The position numbers were made by a program, and so were the translations under genes. A stretch of DNA of 64,000 nt from Klebsiella sp. BIGb0407 (GTDB taxonomy: Bacteria; Pseudomonadota; Gammaproteobacteria; Enterobacterales; Enterobacteriaceae). This document shows positions 53,742-63,965 of this stretch, one piece after another (position 1 is the first letter of the stretch; every line of letters starts with the position of its first letter). The stretch lies in NCBI RefSeq assembly GCF_024807845.1, contig NZ_JANUEQ010000001.1:868001-932000 (forward strand), read 5' to 3'. Under the pieces are notes generated by a model. The model did no database searches. It was given only the letters and a program-made list of their open reading frames with translations, and was not told where the DNA came from.

Positions 53742-55469
53742 TTGGATGCAGGAACAATCATTAGTCTGTTTATTTTAGGTTCCGTTCTGGTCACTTGCAG
53801 TATCTTGTTAAGCTCTTTTTCCTCGCGCCTTGGTATTCCCATTCTGGTGATTTTTCTGCTTATCGGCATGCTGGCCGGTATTGATGGGCTGGGAGGGATC
53901 CCCTTTGATAACTATCCGCTTGCTTATCTGGTCAGTAACCTCGCGCTGGCCGTTATCTTACTGGATGGCGGCATGCGAACGCAGGCCAGTTCATTTCGTG
54001 TCGCATTAGGGCCCGCCCTCTCACTCGCCACGGTCGGGGTACTGATAACCTCCGGACTCACGGGTATGGCCGCTGCCTGGCTGTTTCATCTTCACTGGCT
54101 GGAAGGTTTACTGATTGGTGCCATTGTCGGGTCGACCGATGCTGCTGCCGTTTTTTCACTACTTGGCGGTAAAGGGCTCAATGAACGTGTCAGCGCCACG
54201 CTGGAAATTGAGTCAGGAAGTAATGATCCTATGGCCGTTTTTCTGACGATTACCCTGATAGAGATGATTCAGGCTCACCAGGTTGGGCTAGACTGGATGT
54301 TTTTAGTTCATATCATTCAGCAGTTCGGACTTGGAATATTATTGGGTATCGGTGGCGGCTACCTGTTACTGCAAATGATCAACCGCATCACTGTCCCTCA
54401 GGGTTTATATCCTATGCTGGCATTAAGCGGTGGCATTATGGTCTTTGCCGTGACTACCGCCCTGGAAGGTAGCGGTATTCTGGCTGTTTATCTCTGTGGT
54501 TTTGTCATGGGTAACAGCCCTATTCGTAACCGCTTTGGTATCTTACAAACCTTTGATGGCCTGGCATGGATGGCACAAATCGGTATGTTCCTGGTTCTCG
54601 GGCTACTGGTGAATCCTTCCGATTTACTGTCGATTATGGTTCCGGCTCTACTGCTTTCTGCCTGGATGATTTTCTTTGCTCGCCCTCTCTCCATTTTTGC
54701 CGGGCTACTGCCCTTCCGGGGATTTAATTTTCGCGAACGGGTCTTTATTAGCTGGGTTGGGCTGCGGGGTGCAGTACCGATTATTCTGGCGGTATTCCCA
54801 ATGATGGCAGGGCTGGATAATGCCCGCTTATTCTTCAATATCGCCTTTTTTGTGGTGCTGGTTTCTTTACTGCTACAGGGTACCTCACTGGGCTGGGCCG
54901 CTAAAAAAGCCAGAGTTGTGGTTCCACCTGTAGGGCTGCCGATTTCACGTGCGGGAATAGATATCCATCCTGAAAGTACATGGGAGCAATTTATCTATCA
55001 GATCAGTGCTGACAAATGGTGTATCGGTACAGCCTTGCAAGATTTACCCATGCCTCCGGAAACCCAGGTCGCTGCGTTGTTCCGCCATGATAAGTTATTA
55101 CATCCCACGGGCAGAACGCGACTTAAAGAGGGCGATATTCTCTGTGTGATTGGGCGTGAACAAGACTTGCCGGTACTGGGTCAGCTGTTTAGCGAGTCTC
55201 CTCCAGCAGAGCTTCAGCAATCTTTCTTTGGTGATTTTATTCTTGAGGGCAGCGCGCCTTTGGATGATGTTGCCACGCTTTACGGCCTGGAACTCACCGA
55301 TGATATTAACCGCCAGCAATCATTAGCCGAGTTTATTCAATTTATGCTGGGATCGGCACCTGTCGTTGGCGATCAGATTACCTTCGCGGGTATGGTCTGG
55401 ACGGTCGCCGAAAAAGAAGAAAGCCAGGTGCGTAAAATTGGTTTACGAATGATGGCAACCGAAGATTAA
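53742..55469 (+). CDS. cvrA: K+/H+ antiporter NhaP2 (CvrA)
   Basis: 575 residues from TTG 53742 (GGGGGA about 9 bases ahead). About 12 membrane helices with CPA1 motifs ([41 protein letters not shown]), then cytosolic RCK/TrkA_C (about 400-480) and CorC-like domains. E. coli CvrA is 578 and nearly identical in pattern. It exchanges K+ for H+ and is needed for growth at low osmolarity with raised K+ in related bacteria. Ends just before a strong terminator. Confidence 0.95.
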   Translation: MDAGTIISLFILGSVLVTCSILLSSFSSRLGIPILVIFLLIGMLAGIDGLGGIPFDNYPLAYLVSNLALAVILLDGGMRTQASSFRVALGPALSLATVGVLITSGLTGMAAAWLFHLHWLEGLLIGAIVGSTDAAAVFSLLGGKGLNERVSATLEIESGSNDPMAVFLTITLIEMIQAHQVGLDWMFLVHIIQQFGLGILLGIGGGYLLLQMINRITVPQGLYPMLALSGGIMVFAVTTALEGSGILAVYLCGFVMGNSPIRNRFGILQTFDGLAWMAQIGMFLVLGLLVNPSDLLSIMVPALLLSAWMIFFARPLSIFAGLLPFRGFNFRERVFISWVGLRGAVPIILAVFPMMAGLDNARLFFNIAFFVVLVSLLLQGTSLGWAAKKARVVVPPVGLPISRAGIDIHPESTWEQFIYQISADKWCIGTALQDLPMPPETQVAALFRHDKLLHPTGRTRLKEGDILCVIGREQDLPVLGQLFSESPPAELQQSFFGDFILEGSAPLDDVATLYGLELTDDINRQQSLAEFIQFMLGSAPVVGDQITFAGMVWTVAEKEESQVRKIGLRMMATED

Positions 55470-55474
55470 ACTGG

Positions 55475-55507
55475 CTGGGGCAGAACTTCACTGCCCCAGT
55501 CTTTTTA
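55475..55507. terminator. Bidirectional terminator between cvrA and dadX
   Basis: CTGGGGCAG (55475-55483) and CTGCCCCAG (55491-55499), a perfect 9-bp stem with a 7-base loop followed by TCTTTTTA on the plus strand. Confidence 0.88.
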
Positions 55508-56575
55508 GTGTGTCACAACCGGGACACGTAGTGCCAGGGCGCACATTAACTCGTAGCCTACAGTACCGGCGCTGGCAGCAACATCATCAATCTTAATCTG
55601 CTTACCCCATAATTCTACCCGGCTACCAATACCCGCGTGTTCACAAGATGTTAAATCCACCGCCAGCATATCCATTGAGATTTTACCCACCGTCCGGGTA
55701 CGTACACCCTCTACCCAAACCGGCGTGCCATCAGGAGCCAGACGCGGATAACCATCTGCGTAACCTCCGGCAACGATACCAATCCGTAGCGGCTCTGTGG
55801 CACTAAAACGACCGCCATAGCCCACTCTGCTCCCTGTATGTAATTGCTGGATACCAATTATCTCACTTTCCAGACTCATCACCGGCTGAATGCCGGTAGT
55901 CGCGACATCCTGCCACTGACCGCTGGGTGAAGCCCCGTAGAGAATAATACCCGGTCGTACCCACTGATAATGGGTCTCAGGATGCCACAGTGTTGCGGCA
56001 GAATTTGCCAGCGAGCGCGGGCAATCGAGTCCTTCTGCTGCCTGATTAATACACTGTAATGGCGCGGTTACCCCTTCCGGCGACTCCGCATCGGCGAAGT
56101 GTGTCATCAGGGTTATATGCCCGGCATTGGATGTGTTTTCAAGTTTCTGCCATAAGGTTGGCAACAAGGAGGGAGAAAATCCGAGGCGGTTCATGCCACT
56201 ATTGATTTTCAAATAAACATCAATTGGCGCGGACAATTTCGCCGTTTCCAGCGCTTTGAGCTGCCAGTTACTGTGTAGCGCTGTAGTAAGACGATATTTA
56301 TCAAATATTCTTAGCTCATCGGGCTGAAAAAAGCCTTCCATCATCAGTATCGGGCCTTTCCAGCCGCGCTCTCGCAATAGGATTGCATCCTCAAGATTCA
56401 GCATCGCAAAGCCATCCGTCTGGCTCAGCGCTGACCAAACCCTGTCGAGACCGTGGCCGTAAGCATTCGCCTTCACCACTGACCAGATGCGTGCGTGCGG
56501 GGCTGCACGACGTACGACAGCCAGATTATTACCTAACGCACCCAAGTCAATCCGGGCAACAAGTGGACGGGCCAT
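55505..56575 (-). CDS. dadX: Catabolic alanine racemase
   Basis: 356 residues; PLP-binding Lys is K35 in VVKANAYGHG and the second catalytic residue is the Tyr of RVGYGGRFSAT. It converts L- to D-alanine for oxidation by DadA. The gene follows dadA by 9 bases on the minus strand, as in E. coli, and so shares its promoter. The context, not the sequence alone, separates it from the biosynthetic alr. Confidence 0.95.
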   Translation of the reverse strand: MARPLVARIDLGALGNNLAVVRRAAPHARIWSVVKANAYGHGLDRVWSALSQTDGFAMLNLEDAILLRERGWKGPILMMEGFFQPDELRIFDKYRLTTALHSNWQLKALETAKLSAPIDVYLKINSGMNRLGFSPSLLPTLWQKLENTSNAGHITLMTHFADAESPEGVTAPLQCINQAAEGLDCPRSLANSAATLWHPETHYQWVRPGIILYGASPSGQWQDVATTGIQPVMSLESEIIGIQQLHTGSRVGYGGRFSATEPLRIGIVAGGYADGYPRLAPDGTPVWVEGVRTRTVGKISMDMLAVDLTSCEHAGIGSRVELWGKQIKIDDVAASAGTVGYELMCALALRVPVVTH

Positions 56576-56584
56576 GCCTGCTCC

Positions 56585-57883
56585 TTACTGATAAATTCGC
56601 GATAAAGAATGCGGATGTGCAGAGGTAAAACCGGGTGAATAGCGCGCTATCGCTAAATCATCAAAGGCAATCGCAGGTGTTATCCCTGTCATTAAGTCAC
56701 TCAGCAACTGGGCTGAACCGCAAGACATCGTCCAGCCAAGCGTGCCGTGGCCGGTATTAATCCACAAATTGTTATAGGGGGTCCGGCCGACAATCGGCGT
56801 ACCATCCGGAGTCATTGGGCGTAATCCACTCCAGAACGTCGCCTGTTCAACGGATCCACCGTTGGGGAAAAGGGAGTTAACAACCATTTCCAGCGTCTGT
56901 CGACGGGCTTCCAGCAACCCCTGGTTGAAACCCACGATCTCCGCCATCCCGCCAACACGAATGCGATTATCAAAACGAGTAATAGCCACTTTATAAGTTT
57001 CATCTAGCACGGTTGATACCGGTGCAGCAGCGGCATTTTTAATCGGCAACGTCAGAGAATAACCTTTGAGAGGATAAACAGGAATATCGGCGATATCCTT
57101 CAGCAACTCTGTGGAATAAGCCGCCAGCGCGACTACATAGGCATCTGCTTTCACAATTTCATCGCCGCACTTTACACCGTAGATTTTCTGATTTTCATAT
57201 AACAAGCGATCAATCTGGCAGTTAAAACGAAATTTAACGCCTGCGGCTTCAGCCATTTTTGCGAGGTTTTGGGTGAAGAGCTGGCAATCTCCGGTTTCAT
57301 CATTCGGTAAACGGAGCCCGCCGGTAAGTTTGTGGGTGACTTCCGCTAAGGCAGGCTCAGCGCGACTGAGTTCATGAGCCGCTAACAGCTCAAAAGGAAC
57401 TCCCGCCTCTTGCAGAACCGCTATGTCCTTGGCGGCATTGTCAAACTGCTGAGTCGTGCGAAAGAGTTGGAGCGTTCCTCCCTGGCGACCTTCATACTGA
57501 ATATTCGTGTTATGACGCAGGGTCTTCAGACAGTCGCGGCTGTACTCTGCCAGTCGCACCATCCGACTTTTATTTTCTTTGTAATGCCGGGCATCACAAT
57601 TGCGCAGCATCTGCCAGACCCAGTGTAACTGAAAAGGGGTGCCATCAAGCCGCATGGCAAGAGGGGCGTGGCGCTGAAACATCCACTTGATGGCTTTGAG
57701 TGGTACACCTGGTGCGGCCCAGGGGGCAGCATAGCCGGGTGAGATTTGACCCGCATTAGCGGCACTGGTTTCAAGGGCCGGGCCTGCAGCTCTGTCAATG
57801 ACGGTCACATCGTGTCCGGCCTGGTTTAAATACCAGGCGCTAGTCACACCGATAACACCACTACCCAGTACGACAACTCGCAT
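56585..57883 (-). CDS. dadA: D-amino acid dehydrogenase small subunit
   Basis: 432-residue membrane-associated flavoprotein, equal in length to E. coli DadA. FAD motif [19 protein letters not shown] at the start, [12 protein letters not shown], and a C-terminal [17 protein letters not shown]. It oxidises D-alanine to pyruvate and ammonia, passing electrons to the respiratory chain. First gene of dadAX; a CRP site lies about 96 bases upstream, fitting the cAMP-CRP/Lrp control known for this operon. Confidence 0.96.
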   Translation of the reverse strand: MRVVVLGSGVIGVTSAWYLNQAGHDVTVIDRAAGPALETSAANAGQISPGYAAPWAAPGVPLKAIKWMFQRHAPLAMRLDGTPFQLHWVWQMLRNCDARHYKENKSRMVRLAEYSRDCLKTLRHNTNIQYEGRQGGTLQLFRTTQQFDNAAKDIAVLQEAGVPFELLAAHELSRAEPALAEVTHKLTGGLRLPNDETGDCQLFTQNLAKMAEAAGVKFRFNCQIDRLLYENQKIYGVKCGDEIVKADAYVVALAAYSTELLKDIADIPVYPLKGYSLTLPIKNAAAAPVSTVLDETYKVAITRFDNRIRVGGMAEIVGFNQGLLEARRQTLEMVVNSLFPNGGSVEQATFWSGLRPMTPDGTPIVGRTPYNNLWINTGHGTLGWTMSCGSAQLLSDLMTGITPAIAFDDLAIARYSPGFTSAHPHSLSRIYQ

Positions 57884-57971
57884 CTCGACCTCATGGTTTT
57901 CTAAAGAATAATAATCTGATTACAAATTGATAACCCAGATGAAAATGTTATTCAATATCTATAGCCATTTC

Positions 57972-57987
57972 GGTGAGCAAACTCACA
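57972..57987 (-). promoter_or_regulatory. CRP-binding site upstream of dadA
   Basis: GGTGA-N6-TCACA, nine of ten consensus bases (TGTGA-N6-TCACA), centred about 96 bases before the dadA start. The dadAX promoter is cAMP-CRP activated in E. coli. Confidence 0.65.
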
Positions 57988-58139
57988 GCCTACGCAGTGA
58001 TAAACATCATTATTATGTTGGATTTATAAACCAGTAAAAGTCACTCATCCAGTTTATTATGCCAGAAAGGTAATCAAACAAACCCGCCTGGCATTGATGC
58101 GTCTCGTATTTATTGATTATCAGAAGCCAGTCATACGCT

Positions 58140-59222
58140 TTATCCTCCCGCTGAGGTTAACACCGCTTCACTGGCAATAAATTCTCTCAACTCAGGTGCA
58201 ATCAGATTAGCCAGTACATCGATATTATTCTGCACCAGCTCGAACGGTAAGGCCCCGGTATCCACATGAGCCAGGAACTGTTGTTGCTGGTACAACTGAT
58301 ATTGATATTTCATCTTGGCAAGGATCGTTTCGGCTGAACCAATCATCATGGCATTATCAACGGCCAGTGACTGGTAGAGAAAATCAATCGGTACAGAATC
58401 CGATCTCAACTCTTTCATCATCCCGTTAAAATACGGATAGAACCCTTTAACCGCCTGCTCATCCGTCTTCGCGGTATGAAACCAACTGGTCGTGGTCACC
58501 GGCATATCCTTTAACTGATAACCAGCGGCCAGTGCTGCCCGTCGGTATGCTTCAACGGTTGTTTTAAAGTTCAGAGAACTTCCGGCAAGCGTCGTCAGTA
58601 CCATCGGCATGCCTCGGTTTGCTGCCGCAATAGCACTGCTGCTGTGGCCGCCAACCGCATGCCATATTTTAAGTTTTCCACGTAGCGGCTGCGGGTAGAC
58701 GCGAGCATTGGTCAGCGGTGCCCGGAATTTTCCCTGCCAGCTAAGGGGAAGTTGCCCTGCCGTAGCCTCATTTATCATGGTCAGCAGTTCCAATTTTTCA
58801 TCAAACAGCGCTTCATAATCATTGGGCGAATAGCCCAGCAGACCAAAACCGCCGATCCGCGAACCGCGGCCAGCCACTACTTCCGCACGGCCGTTTGAGA
58901 TGAGATCCAGGGTGCTAAAATCCTCAAACAGTCTTACCGGATCGAGGGTACTGATTACGCTAACAGAACTCATCAGCGTTATATTTTTCGTCGCCTGAGC
59001 GACAGCGCCCAATATCACGGTATGCGCAGCGCTGACAAATCCCTTCTCGTGACTTTCGCCCAGAGCATAAATATCAAGGCCTGCAGCTTCAGCCTGAACA
59101 GCCATATCAATTAAATTCCTGACGCGTTCCTGCTCTGTGGATTTCTTACCGGTGGTCGGATCGGTCAGATGGGCACCAATAGACGAGATGCCGATTTTGA
59201 AAGGTGATGTATTGTTTTTCAT
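58140..59222 (-). CDS. LLM-class (luciferase-like) flavin-dependent monooxygenase
   Basis: 360 residues of the bacterial luciferase-like family. Features: KIGISSIGAHL start, AEAAGLDIYALGESH, L.S.VSVISTLDPVRLFEDFSTLDLISNGRAEVV-type core (SNGRAEVVAGRG seen), and AVGGHSSSAIAAANRG. It would use FMNH2 and oxygen on an unknown substrate. It occupies the space between dadA and ycgB, which are adjacent in E. coli, so it is probably a lineage-specific insertion. No partner flavin reductase is adjacent. Confidence 0.88.
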   Translation of the reverse strand: MKNNTSPFKIGISSIGAHLTDPTTGKKSTEQERVRNLIDMAVQAEAAGLDIYALGESHEKGFVSAAHTVILGAVAQATKNITLMSSVSVISTLDPVRLFEDFSTLDLISNGRAEVVAGRGSRIGGFGLLGYSPNDYEALFDEKLELLTMINEATAGQLPLSWQGKFRAPLTNARVYPQPLRGKLKIWHAVGGHSSSAIAAANRGMPMVLTTLAGSSLNFKTTVEAYRRAALAAGYQLKDMPVTTTSWFHTAKTDEQAVKGFYPYFNGMMKELRSDSVPIDFLYQSLAVDNAMMIGSAETILAKMKYQYQLYQQQQFLAHVDTGALPFELVQNNIDVLANLIAPELREFIASEAVLTSAGG

Positions 59223-59670
59223 AGTTATTTACTCACTTTTTCTTGCTGCTTAATGACAGATGACGGATAGCTCACGTCATACCACGACAAAAAAACAAAC
59301 TATTAAATTAATCCAAATAATTTGATGTTAAATGTCGGTTCAATGCTTTCAACAAACCCTTTTTCAGGGCCGAATCTATTGCATAACAGAAGAGTACTTG
59401 AGTTCTCATTCAAAAAAAATGCTAAATATTTGCCTTAATCATTCAATTAAATTGAATCAAAGTATTCAGTATCGAAACCCGATTATTTATGAGATGCCGA
59501 CAGACCTGTAATCCCACGAAAAAAATTGAGACATGCAGGAAAAAGATGAGTCTTGATAGAGATAATAAAATGTGAAGAAAAAAATACAGAACAGGTATAT
59601 CTTCAATAGGTTGTCTATTCTTTAAACTGAGACTCTTGATTTGAGAGTCGATAATAAAGAGGGTGCGCTG
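59223..59670. other. Divergent control region between LLM gene and ycgB
   Basis: 448 AT-rich bases without a gene. The only structure seen is a small dyad GACTCT-N7-AGAGTC (59631-59649) in the ycgB leader. In E. coli ycgB is RpoS-dependent; a specific promoter could not be fixed by eye here. Confidence 0.5.
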
Positions 59671-61203
59671 ATGGTGACTGTAACTGATTCTGCCGCTAAG
59701 GATGTGGACCGTCTGAGTGACGGACCCGACTGGACATTTGAGCTACTCGAAACATATCTTGCCGAGATAGACAGAGTCGCAAAACTGTATCGACTTGATA
59801 CCTACCCTCACCAGATAGAAGTGATTACCTCAGAACAGATGATGGATGCCTACTCCAGTATTGGCATGCCTATCAATTATTCTCACTGGTCGTTTGGTAA
59901 AAAGTTTATAGAGACCGAACAGAGGTATAAATATGGTCAGCAAGGATTGGCCTATGAAATCGTGATTAACTCTAATCCCTGCATTGCCTATTTAATGGAG
60001 GAAAACACTATGACGATGCAGGCACTGGTCATTGCCCATGCTTGTTATGGTCATAATTCTTTCTTTAAAAATAATTATTTATTTCGCAGCTGGACAGATG
60101 CCAGCTCGATTGTTGATTATCTTATCTTTGCCAAAAATTACATCAGCCAGTGTGAAGAACGCTATGGGGTTGATGAGGTCGAGCGCCTGCTGGATTCCTG
60201 CCATGCCTTAATGAACTATGGTGTCGATCGCTATAAACGCCCGCAAAAAATATCGCTGGAACAAGAGAAAGCCCGTCAGGAAAGCCGTGAAGCTTATCTG
60301 CAAAGTCAGGTAAATACATTATGGCGGACGCTGCCACGTCGCGAAGAAGAAGTGACTATCGAAACAGAACGCCGTTTTCCCACAGAACCACAGGAAAACC
60401 TGCTCTATTTTATGGAAAAAAATGCCCCGCTGCTTGAACCCTGGCAACGTGAAATCATGCGTATTGTGCGTAAATCCAGCCAGTATTTTTATCCCCAAAA
60501 ACAGACACAGGTAATGAACGAGGGCTGGGCAACATTCTGGCACTATACCCTGCTCAACCATCTCTATGATGAAGGGAAAGTCAGCGAACGTTTTATGATG
60601 GAGTTTCTCCACAGCCATACCAATGTGGTGTTCCAGCCGCCTTATAATAGCCAGTGGTACAGTGGTATTAACCCTTACGCACTGGGCTTTGCCATGTTCC
60701 AGGATATCAAACGTATTTGTCAGTCACCAACCGAAGAGGACAGATACTGGTTCCCGGATATTGCGGGCTCAGACTGGCTGGAAACACTGCATTTTGCCAT
60801 GCGTGATTTTAAAGATGAGAGTTTTATCAGCCAGTTTTTATCACCGAAGCTGATGCGTGATTTTCGTCTGTTCACGGTACTGGATAATGATAAAAATAAT
60901 TATCTGGAAATAGCAGCAATTCATAACGAGGAAGGTTATCGCCAGATCCGCCATCAGCTTTCAGCCCAGTATAATCTCAGTAATCTGGAACCGAATATAC
61001 AGGTCTGGAATGTGAATTTACGCGGCGATCGTTCGCTAACTTTACGTTATGTCCCGCATAATCGCGTTCCTCTGGATAGCGGATACAAAGAAGTGCTGAA
61101 GCATGTCCATCGTTTATGGGGATTTGACGTCGTGCTGGAACAACAAAATGAAGATTCAAGCGTGGATTTACTGGATCGTTGTCCGAACCGGAATCTGACA
61201 TAA
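59671..61203 (+). CDS. ycgB: SpoVR family protein YcgB
   Basis: 510 residues from ATG 59671 (GAGGG 9 bases ahead), matching E. coli YcgB in length and almost throughout (LSDGPDWTFELL, YPHQIEVITSEQMMDAYSS, PQKQTQVMNEGWATFWHY). The frame extends 10 codons upstream to a TTG but without a ribosome site. SpoVR proteins are widespread, lie near yeaG/yeaH-type stress genes functionally, and have no proven biochemical activity. Probably cytoplasmic and stationary-phase related. Confidence 0.95.
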   Translation: MVTVTDSAAKDVDRLSDGPDWTFELLETYLAEIDRVAKLYRLDTYPHQIEVITSEQMMDAYSSIGMPINYSHWSFGKKFIETEQRYKYGQQGLAYEIVINSNPCIAYLMEENTMTMQALVIAHACYGHNSFFKNNYLFRSWTDASSIVDYLIFAKNYISQCEERYGVDEVERLLDSCHALMNYGVDRYKRPQKISLEQEKARQESREAYLQSQVNTLWRTLPRREEEVTIETERRFPTEPQENLLYFMEKNAPLLEPWQREIMRIVRKSSQYFYPQKQTQVMNEGWATFWHYTLLNHLYDEGKVSERFMMEFLHSHTNVVFQPPYNSQWYSGINPYALGFAMFQDIKRICQSPTEEDRYWFPDIAGSDWLETLHFAMRDFKDESFISQFLSPKLMRDFRLFTVLDNDKNNYLEIAAIHNEEGYRQIRHQLSAQYNLSNLEPNIQVWNVNLRGDRSLTLRYVPHNRVPLDSGYKEVLKHVHRLWGFDVVLEQQNEDSSVDLLDRCPNRNLT

Positions 61204-61228
61204 GAGATTCAGGCTCGTTATCTGTCAG

Positions 61229-61256
61229 CTACCCTGGAAACCAGACTCCAGGGTAG
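61229..61256. terminator. Terminator between ycgB and fadR
   Basis: CTACCCTGGA (61229-61238) and TCCAGGGTAG (61247-61256), a 10-bp stem with an 8-base loop followed by TCTTTCTGTT on the plus strand, between convergent genes. Confidence 0.8.
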
Positions 61257-61280
61257 TCTTTCTGTTGTAACATAAGTGTC

Positions 61281-62000
61281 TTAACGGCCGAGCATGACAA
61301 CGTCACTGGGTAAATTCTTCTGCATGCTATGCCAGATCTCACCACTTTCACGCCCGTAATTTCTCACCACTTCGAATACGTTATCGTATAAACCTTCCTG
61401 GCAAAGCTTACCTAGCTGATGATAGAAATCCAGCGCAAGGCGACGCGCAGCGGGGTTGGAGAAATATTGACGGCCAATCCGGGTATACAAACCTTTCATG
61501 CCATTAATAATTAAACCGTAAACAGGATTGCCAGAAGCAAAAGCCAGCCCACGGAAAATATTATAATCCAGCGCGGCAAAAGCATCGGCGCTATCATCAA
61601 CCGAAGCGACTTGGGACAAGACTTCCTGTGTTTTTTCAGGATGCTGGCGTATTGCCGTGCGGATGAAAATGGTTGAAATATTGGTTCTGACCGACAATAA
61701 GTTATCGATAAGCTGCGGCACGCTATCATGATCGAGTCGTGCCAGGGTCTCCAGAATATTCAGTCCGGAGGTTTCCCAGAAATTATTCACACGGGTCGGT
61801 TTACCATGCTGAATGGTCAACCAGCCATCACGAGCAAGACGTTGCAGAACTTCGCGCAACGTGGTTCTGGTTACTCCAATAAGCTCTGACAGTTCACGTT
61901 CAGCGGGAAGAATAGATCCCGGCGGAAAACGACTATTCCAGATACTTTCTATAATATACTCTTCAGCGAAACCCGCTGGGCTTTGTGCCTTGATGACCAT
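61281..62000 (-). CDS. fadR: Fatty acid metabolism regulator FadR
   Basis: 239 residues, equal to E. coli FadR. Winged helix-turn-helix ([26 protein letters not shown], seen in part at about 30-55) and the acyl-CoA-binding helical domain ([24 protein letters not shown]). It represses fad genes and activates fabA/fabB/iclR; long-chain acyl-CoA releases it from DNA. In E. coli nhaB lies on its upstream side; here that side holds about 700 bases with no nhaB. Confidence 0.96.
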   Translation of the reverse strand: MVIKAQSPAGFAEEYIIESIWNSRFPPGSILPAERELSELIGVTRTTLREVLQRLARDGWLTIQHGKPTRVNNFWETSGLNILETLARLDHDSVPQLIDNLLSVRTNISTIFIRTAIRQHPEKTQEVLSQVASVDDSADAFAALDYNIFRGLAFASGNPVYGLIINGMKGLYTRIGRQYFSNPAARRLALDFYHQLGKLCQEGLYDNVFEVVRNYGRESGEIWHSMQKNLPSDVVMLGR

Positions 62001-62706
62001 GGTAAAATTTCCATTACGCAGGTTTTGCCAGTTATACTCATCATACCAGATAGCATGAATTCCAGATAGCGTCCAAATTTACGTTCTCTATCCAAAATAT
62101 TTCAAGTTGCTGATAGGCGCTGAGCTCAGAAAAACGATGAACATAAATAAATGATCCGGGGCTCATAATACAATCGAAAAATCTAATGGACGTGCGTTAT
62201 AACGCAGTTTTTTATCTTAATAAGCTAATATCAGTAAACGCACGGCCTGTATTCGGGATTACGCTCCGACGATTATACGAGTAGAATGCCCTTCAGCTCT
62301 TGTATCCGGGATGTCGTTATCCAGGGCAATACGTTAGCGATTTTTCAGGCAGTCACGGGTTTTGTATCACCGCTCCCTCAGTGTTTAGCGCGCTGTTGCT
62401 GGCTGAGCATGATACAACTGTACACAGATTATCTATGTAAACAGAATCATTGTTATCTTGCCGGTACGCGTAAACGGAATTTTACTACTCCAGCGAAGAA
62501 AAAAACAATAAACCATTGATTTTAATTTATTAATTTAATTACACTAATTCTGTACAGATATAGAAGCCAGATGAATGTCTTCGTTTCACTGACGACAGCC
62601 GACCCTTGATGCTCTCAGTCCACGAGTTATTTTCATCTATCCTACTAGCACAAAAAACTTTTTCGTTTACACTGCCGACTCTAGGCATGTTGCAGGGATC
62701 CTGATT
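62001..62706. other. Gene-poor interval where nhaB lies in E. coli
   Basis: 706 bases between divergent fadR and dsbB. I see no frame resembling NhaB; the longest plus-strand frame (62286-62519, 77 codons) has no ribosome site or family likeness. A dsbB promoter is likely near TTTACACTGCCGACTCTAGG (62665-62684). The remainder shows only short dyads. Confidence 0.6.
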
Positions 62707-63237
62707 ATGTTGCAATACTTAAACCAGTGCTCACGTGGACGCGGAGCTTGGCTGTTAATGGCGTTTACTGCTTTCGCTTTAGAACTAGTCGCATTGTGGT
62801 TTCAGCACGGCTTAGGCCTGCATCCCTGTGTGATGTGTATCTATGAGCGTAGCGCATTGTTCGGTGTGATGGGTGCGGGCCTGTTGGGCGCAATCGCTCC
62901 TAAATCACCGCTACGCTACGCTGGGATTGCACTCTGGCTTTACAGTGCAGGGAAAGGTTTGCAGCTGGCCTGGGAACATACAATGATACAATTGCACCCG
63001 TCCCCGTTTGCTACTTGCGATTTTGCTGCACGTTTTCCTGAATGGTTACCGCTTGATAAATGGCTACCACAAGTTTTTGTCGCCAGTGGTGACTGCGCTG
63101 AATTACAGTGGTCATTCTTATCACTTGAGATGCCACAGTGGTTAATTGGTATTTTTGCGGCGTATCTGATTGTTGGCGTGCTGGTGCTGATGGCGCAGTT
63201 CGTTAAGCCAAAAAAACGCGGCCTGTTTAATCGCTGA
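62707..63237 (+). CDS. dsbB: Disulfide bond formation protein B
   Basis: 176 residues, same length as E. coli DsbB, four membrane helices. Redox pairs are in place: C41-V-M-C44 in the first periplasmic loop and C104/C130 in the second; R48 near the first pair contacts quinone. It reoxidises periplasmic DsbA and passes electrons to quinones. The ATG follows a weak AGGGATCCTGATT site. Confidence 0.96.
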   Translation: MLQYLNQCSRGRGAWLLMAFTAFALELVALWFQHGLGLHPCVMCIYERSALFGVMGAGLLGAIAPKSPLRYAGIALWLYSAGKGLQLAWEHTMIQLHPSPFATCDFAARFPEWLPLDKWLPQVFVASGDCAELQWSFLSLEMPQWLIGIFAAYLIVGVLVLMAQFVKPKKRGLFNR

Positions 63238-63257
63238 TTGCCGATCCACATTGATTA

Positions 63258-63288
63258 AAAGACTTACCTGCTGGTGAGTCTTTTTTTT
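63258..63288 (+). terminator. Intrinsic terminator of dsbB
   Basis: AAAGACTTACC (63258-63268) and GGTGAGTCTTT (63273-63283) form an 11-bp stem (one G-T pair) with a 4-base loop and a run of eight T, 21 bases after the stop. Confidence 0.9.
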
Positions 63289-63307
63289 GCTGAATACCCT
63301 GAAAAAT

Positions 63308-63341
63308 AAAAAACCCATCGGTATCAACACAATGGGTTTTT
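63308..63341. terminator. Terminator of the BON-domain lipoprotein gene
   Basis: AAAAACCCAT (63309-63318) and ATGGGTTTTT (63332-63341) with a 13-base loop. The A-tract reads as a U-run on the minus strand, downstream of the BON gene. Confidence 0.8.
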
Positions 63342-63378
63342 AAAACAGATGACTTAAGTGTCATCTTTCAGCGATAAA

Positions 63379-63693
63379 TTATTTAAGGCGCATAGAGTTA
63401 ATGACGGTTCTCACACCCGGAACTGTTTGAGCAGTTTTCACTGCCAGAGCTGCTTCCTGGTCACTGGAAACAAAACCACTTAATTGCACACGGCCTTTAA
63501 AAGTTTCTACAGAGATCTGAGTTGATTTAATATTTTTTTCGCCCAGCAGTGCAGCTTTTACTTTAGTCGTGATAACAGAGTCATCAAAATAACCACCGGT
63601 ACCTTCCTGGGTTGGTGACGGGGCGCAGGCAGTTAACGTCAGACCCAGTGACATCACAACGCAAATCATCATAAAAAATTTCTTCAAGTTCAT
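63379..63693 (-). CDS. BON-domain lipoprotein
   Basis: 104 residues. Lipoprotein signal peptide ending LTLTA|C (C23), followed by Ala-Pro, which favours outer-membrane sorting. A single BON domain (about residues 38-104): DDSVITTKVKAALL...I....I.VET..G.V.LSGFV.S..EA..A...A..V.GV..V.N...LK. It resembles a half-length OsmY/DolP. BON lipoproteins bind anionic phospholipids and help keep the outer membrane tight. AGGAAAG ribosome site; monocistronic with its own terminator. Confidence 0.92.
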   Translation of the reverse strand: MNLKKFFMMICVVMSLGLTLTACAPSPTQEGTGGYFDDSVITTKVKAALLGEKNIKSTQISVETFKGRVQLSGFVSSDQEAALAVKTAQTVPGVRTVINSMRLK

Positions 63694-63965
63694 TCGGCTT
63701 TCCTTACATTATAATTAGTACGATCACCCTGAGCTGGTGATACCCCTTTAAGAATTGTCCATTTTTCGCGATGCTGCAAGTAACTCCCCTGCTGATTGCG
63801 ATAAAATACATTAATTTAACCAACAGATAACAGTCAACAAACGTTCTGATGCTTTATTGCAGAAATATTTTCGACTCATCGGGAAAAGCACTAACCATCG
63901 ACACCATATTGAAATATATTTAGAGTGTTGGCACTTTCTGAATAATAAATGCGAGTACGTTAAAA

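Noticed and set aside
62286-62519. 77-codon open frame in the fadR-dsbB interval.
   Set aside because: No ribosome site, no recognisable domain, odd composition rich in Cys and Leu; likely chance.
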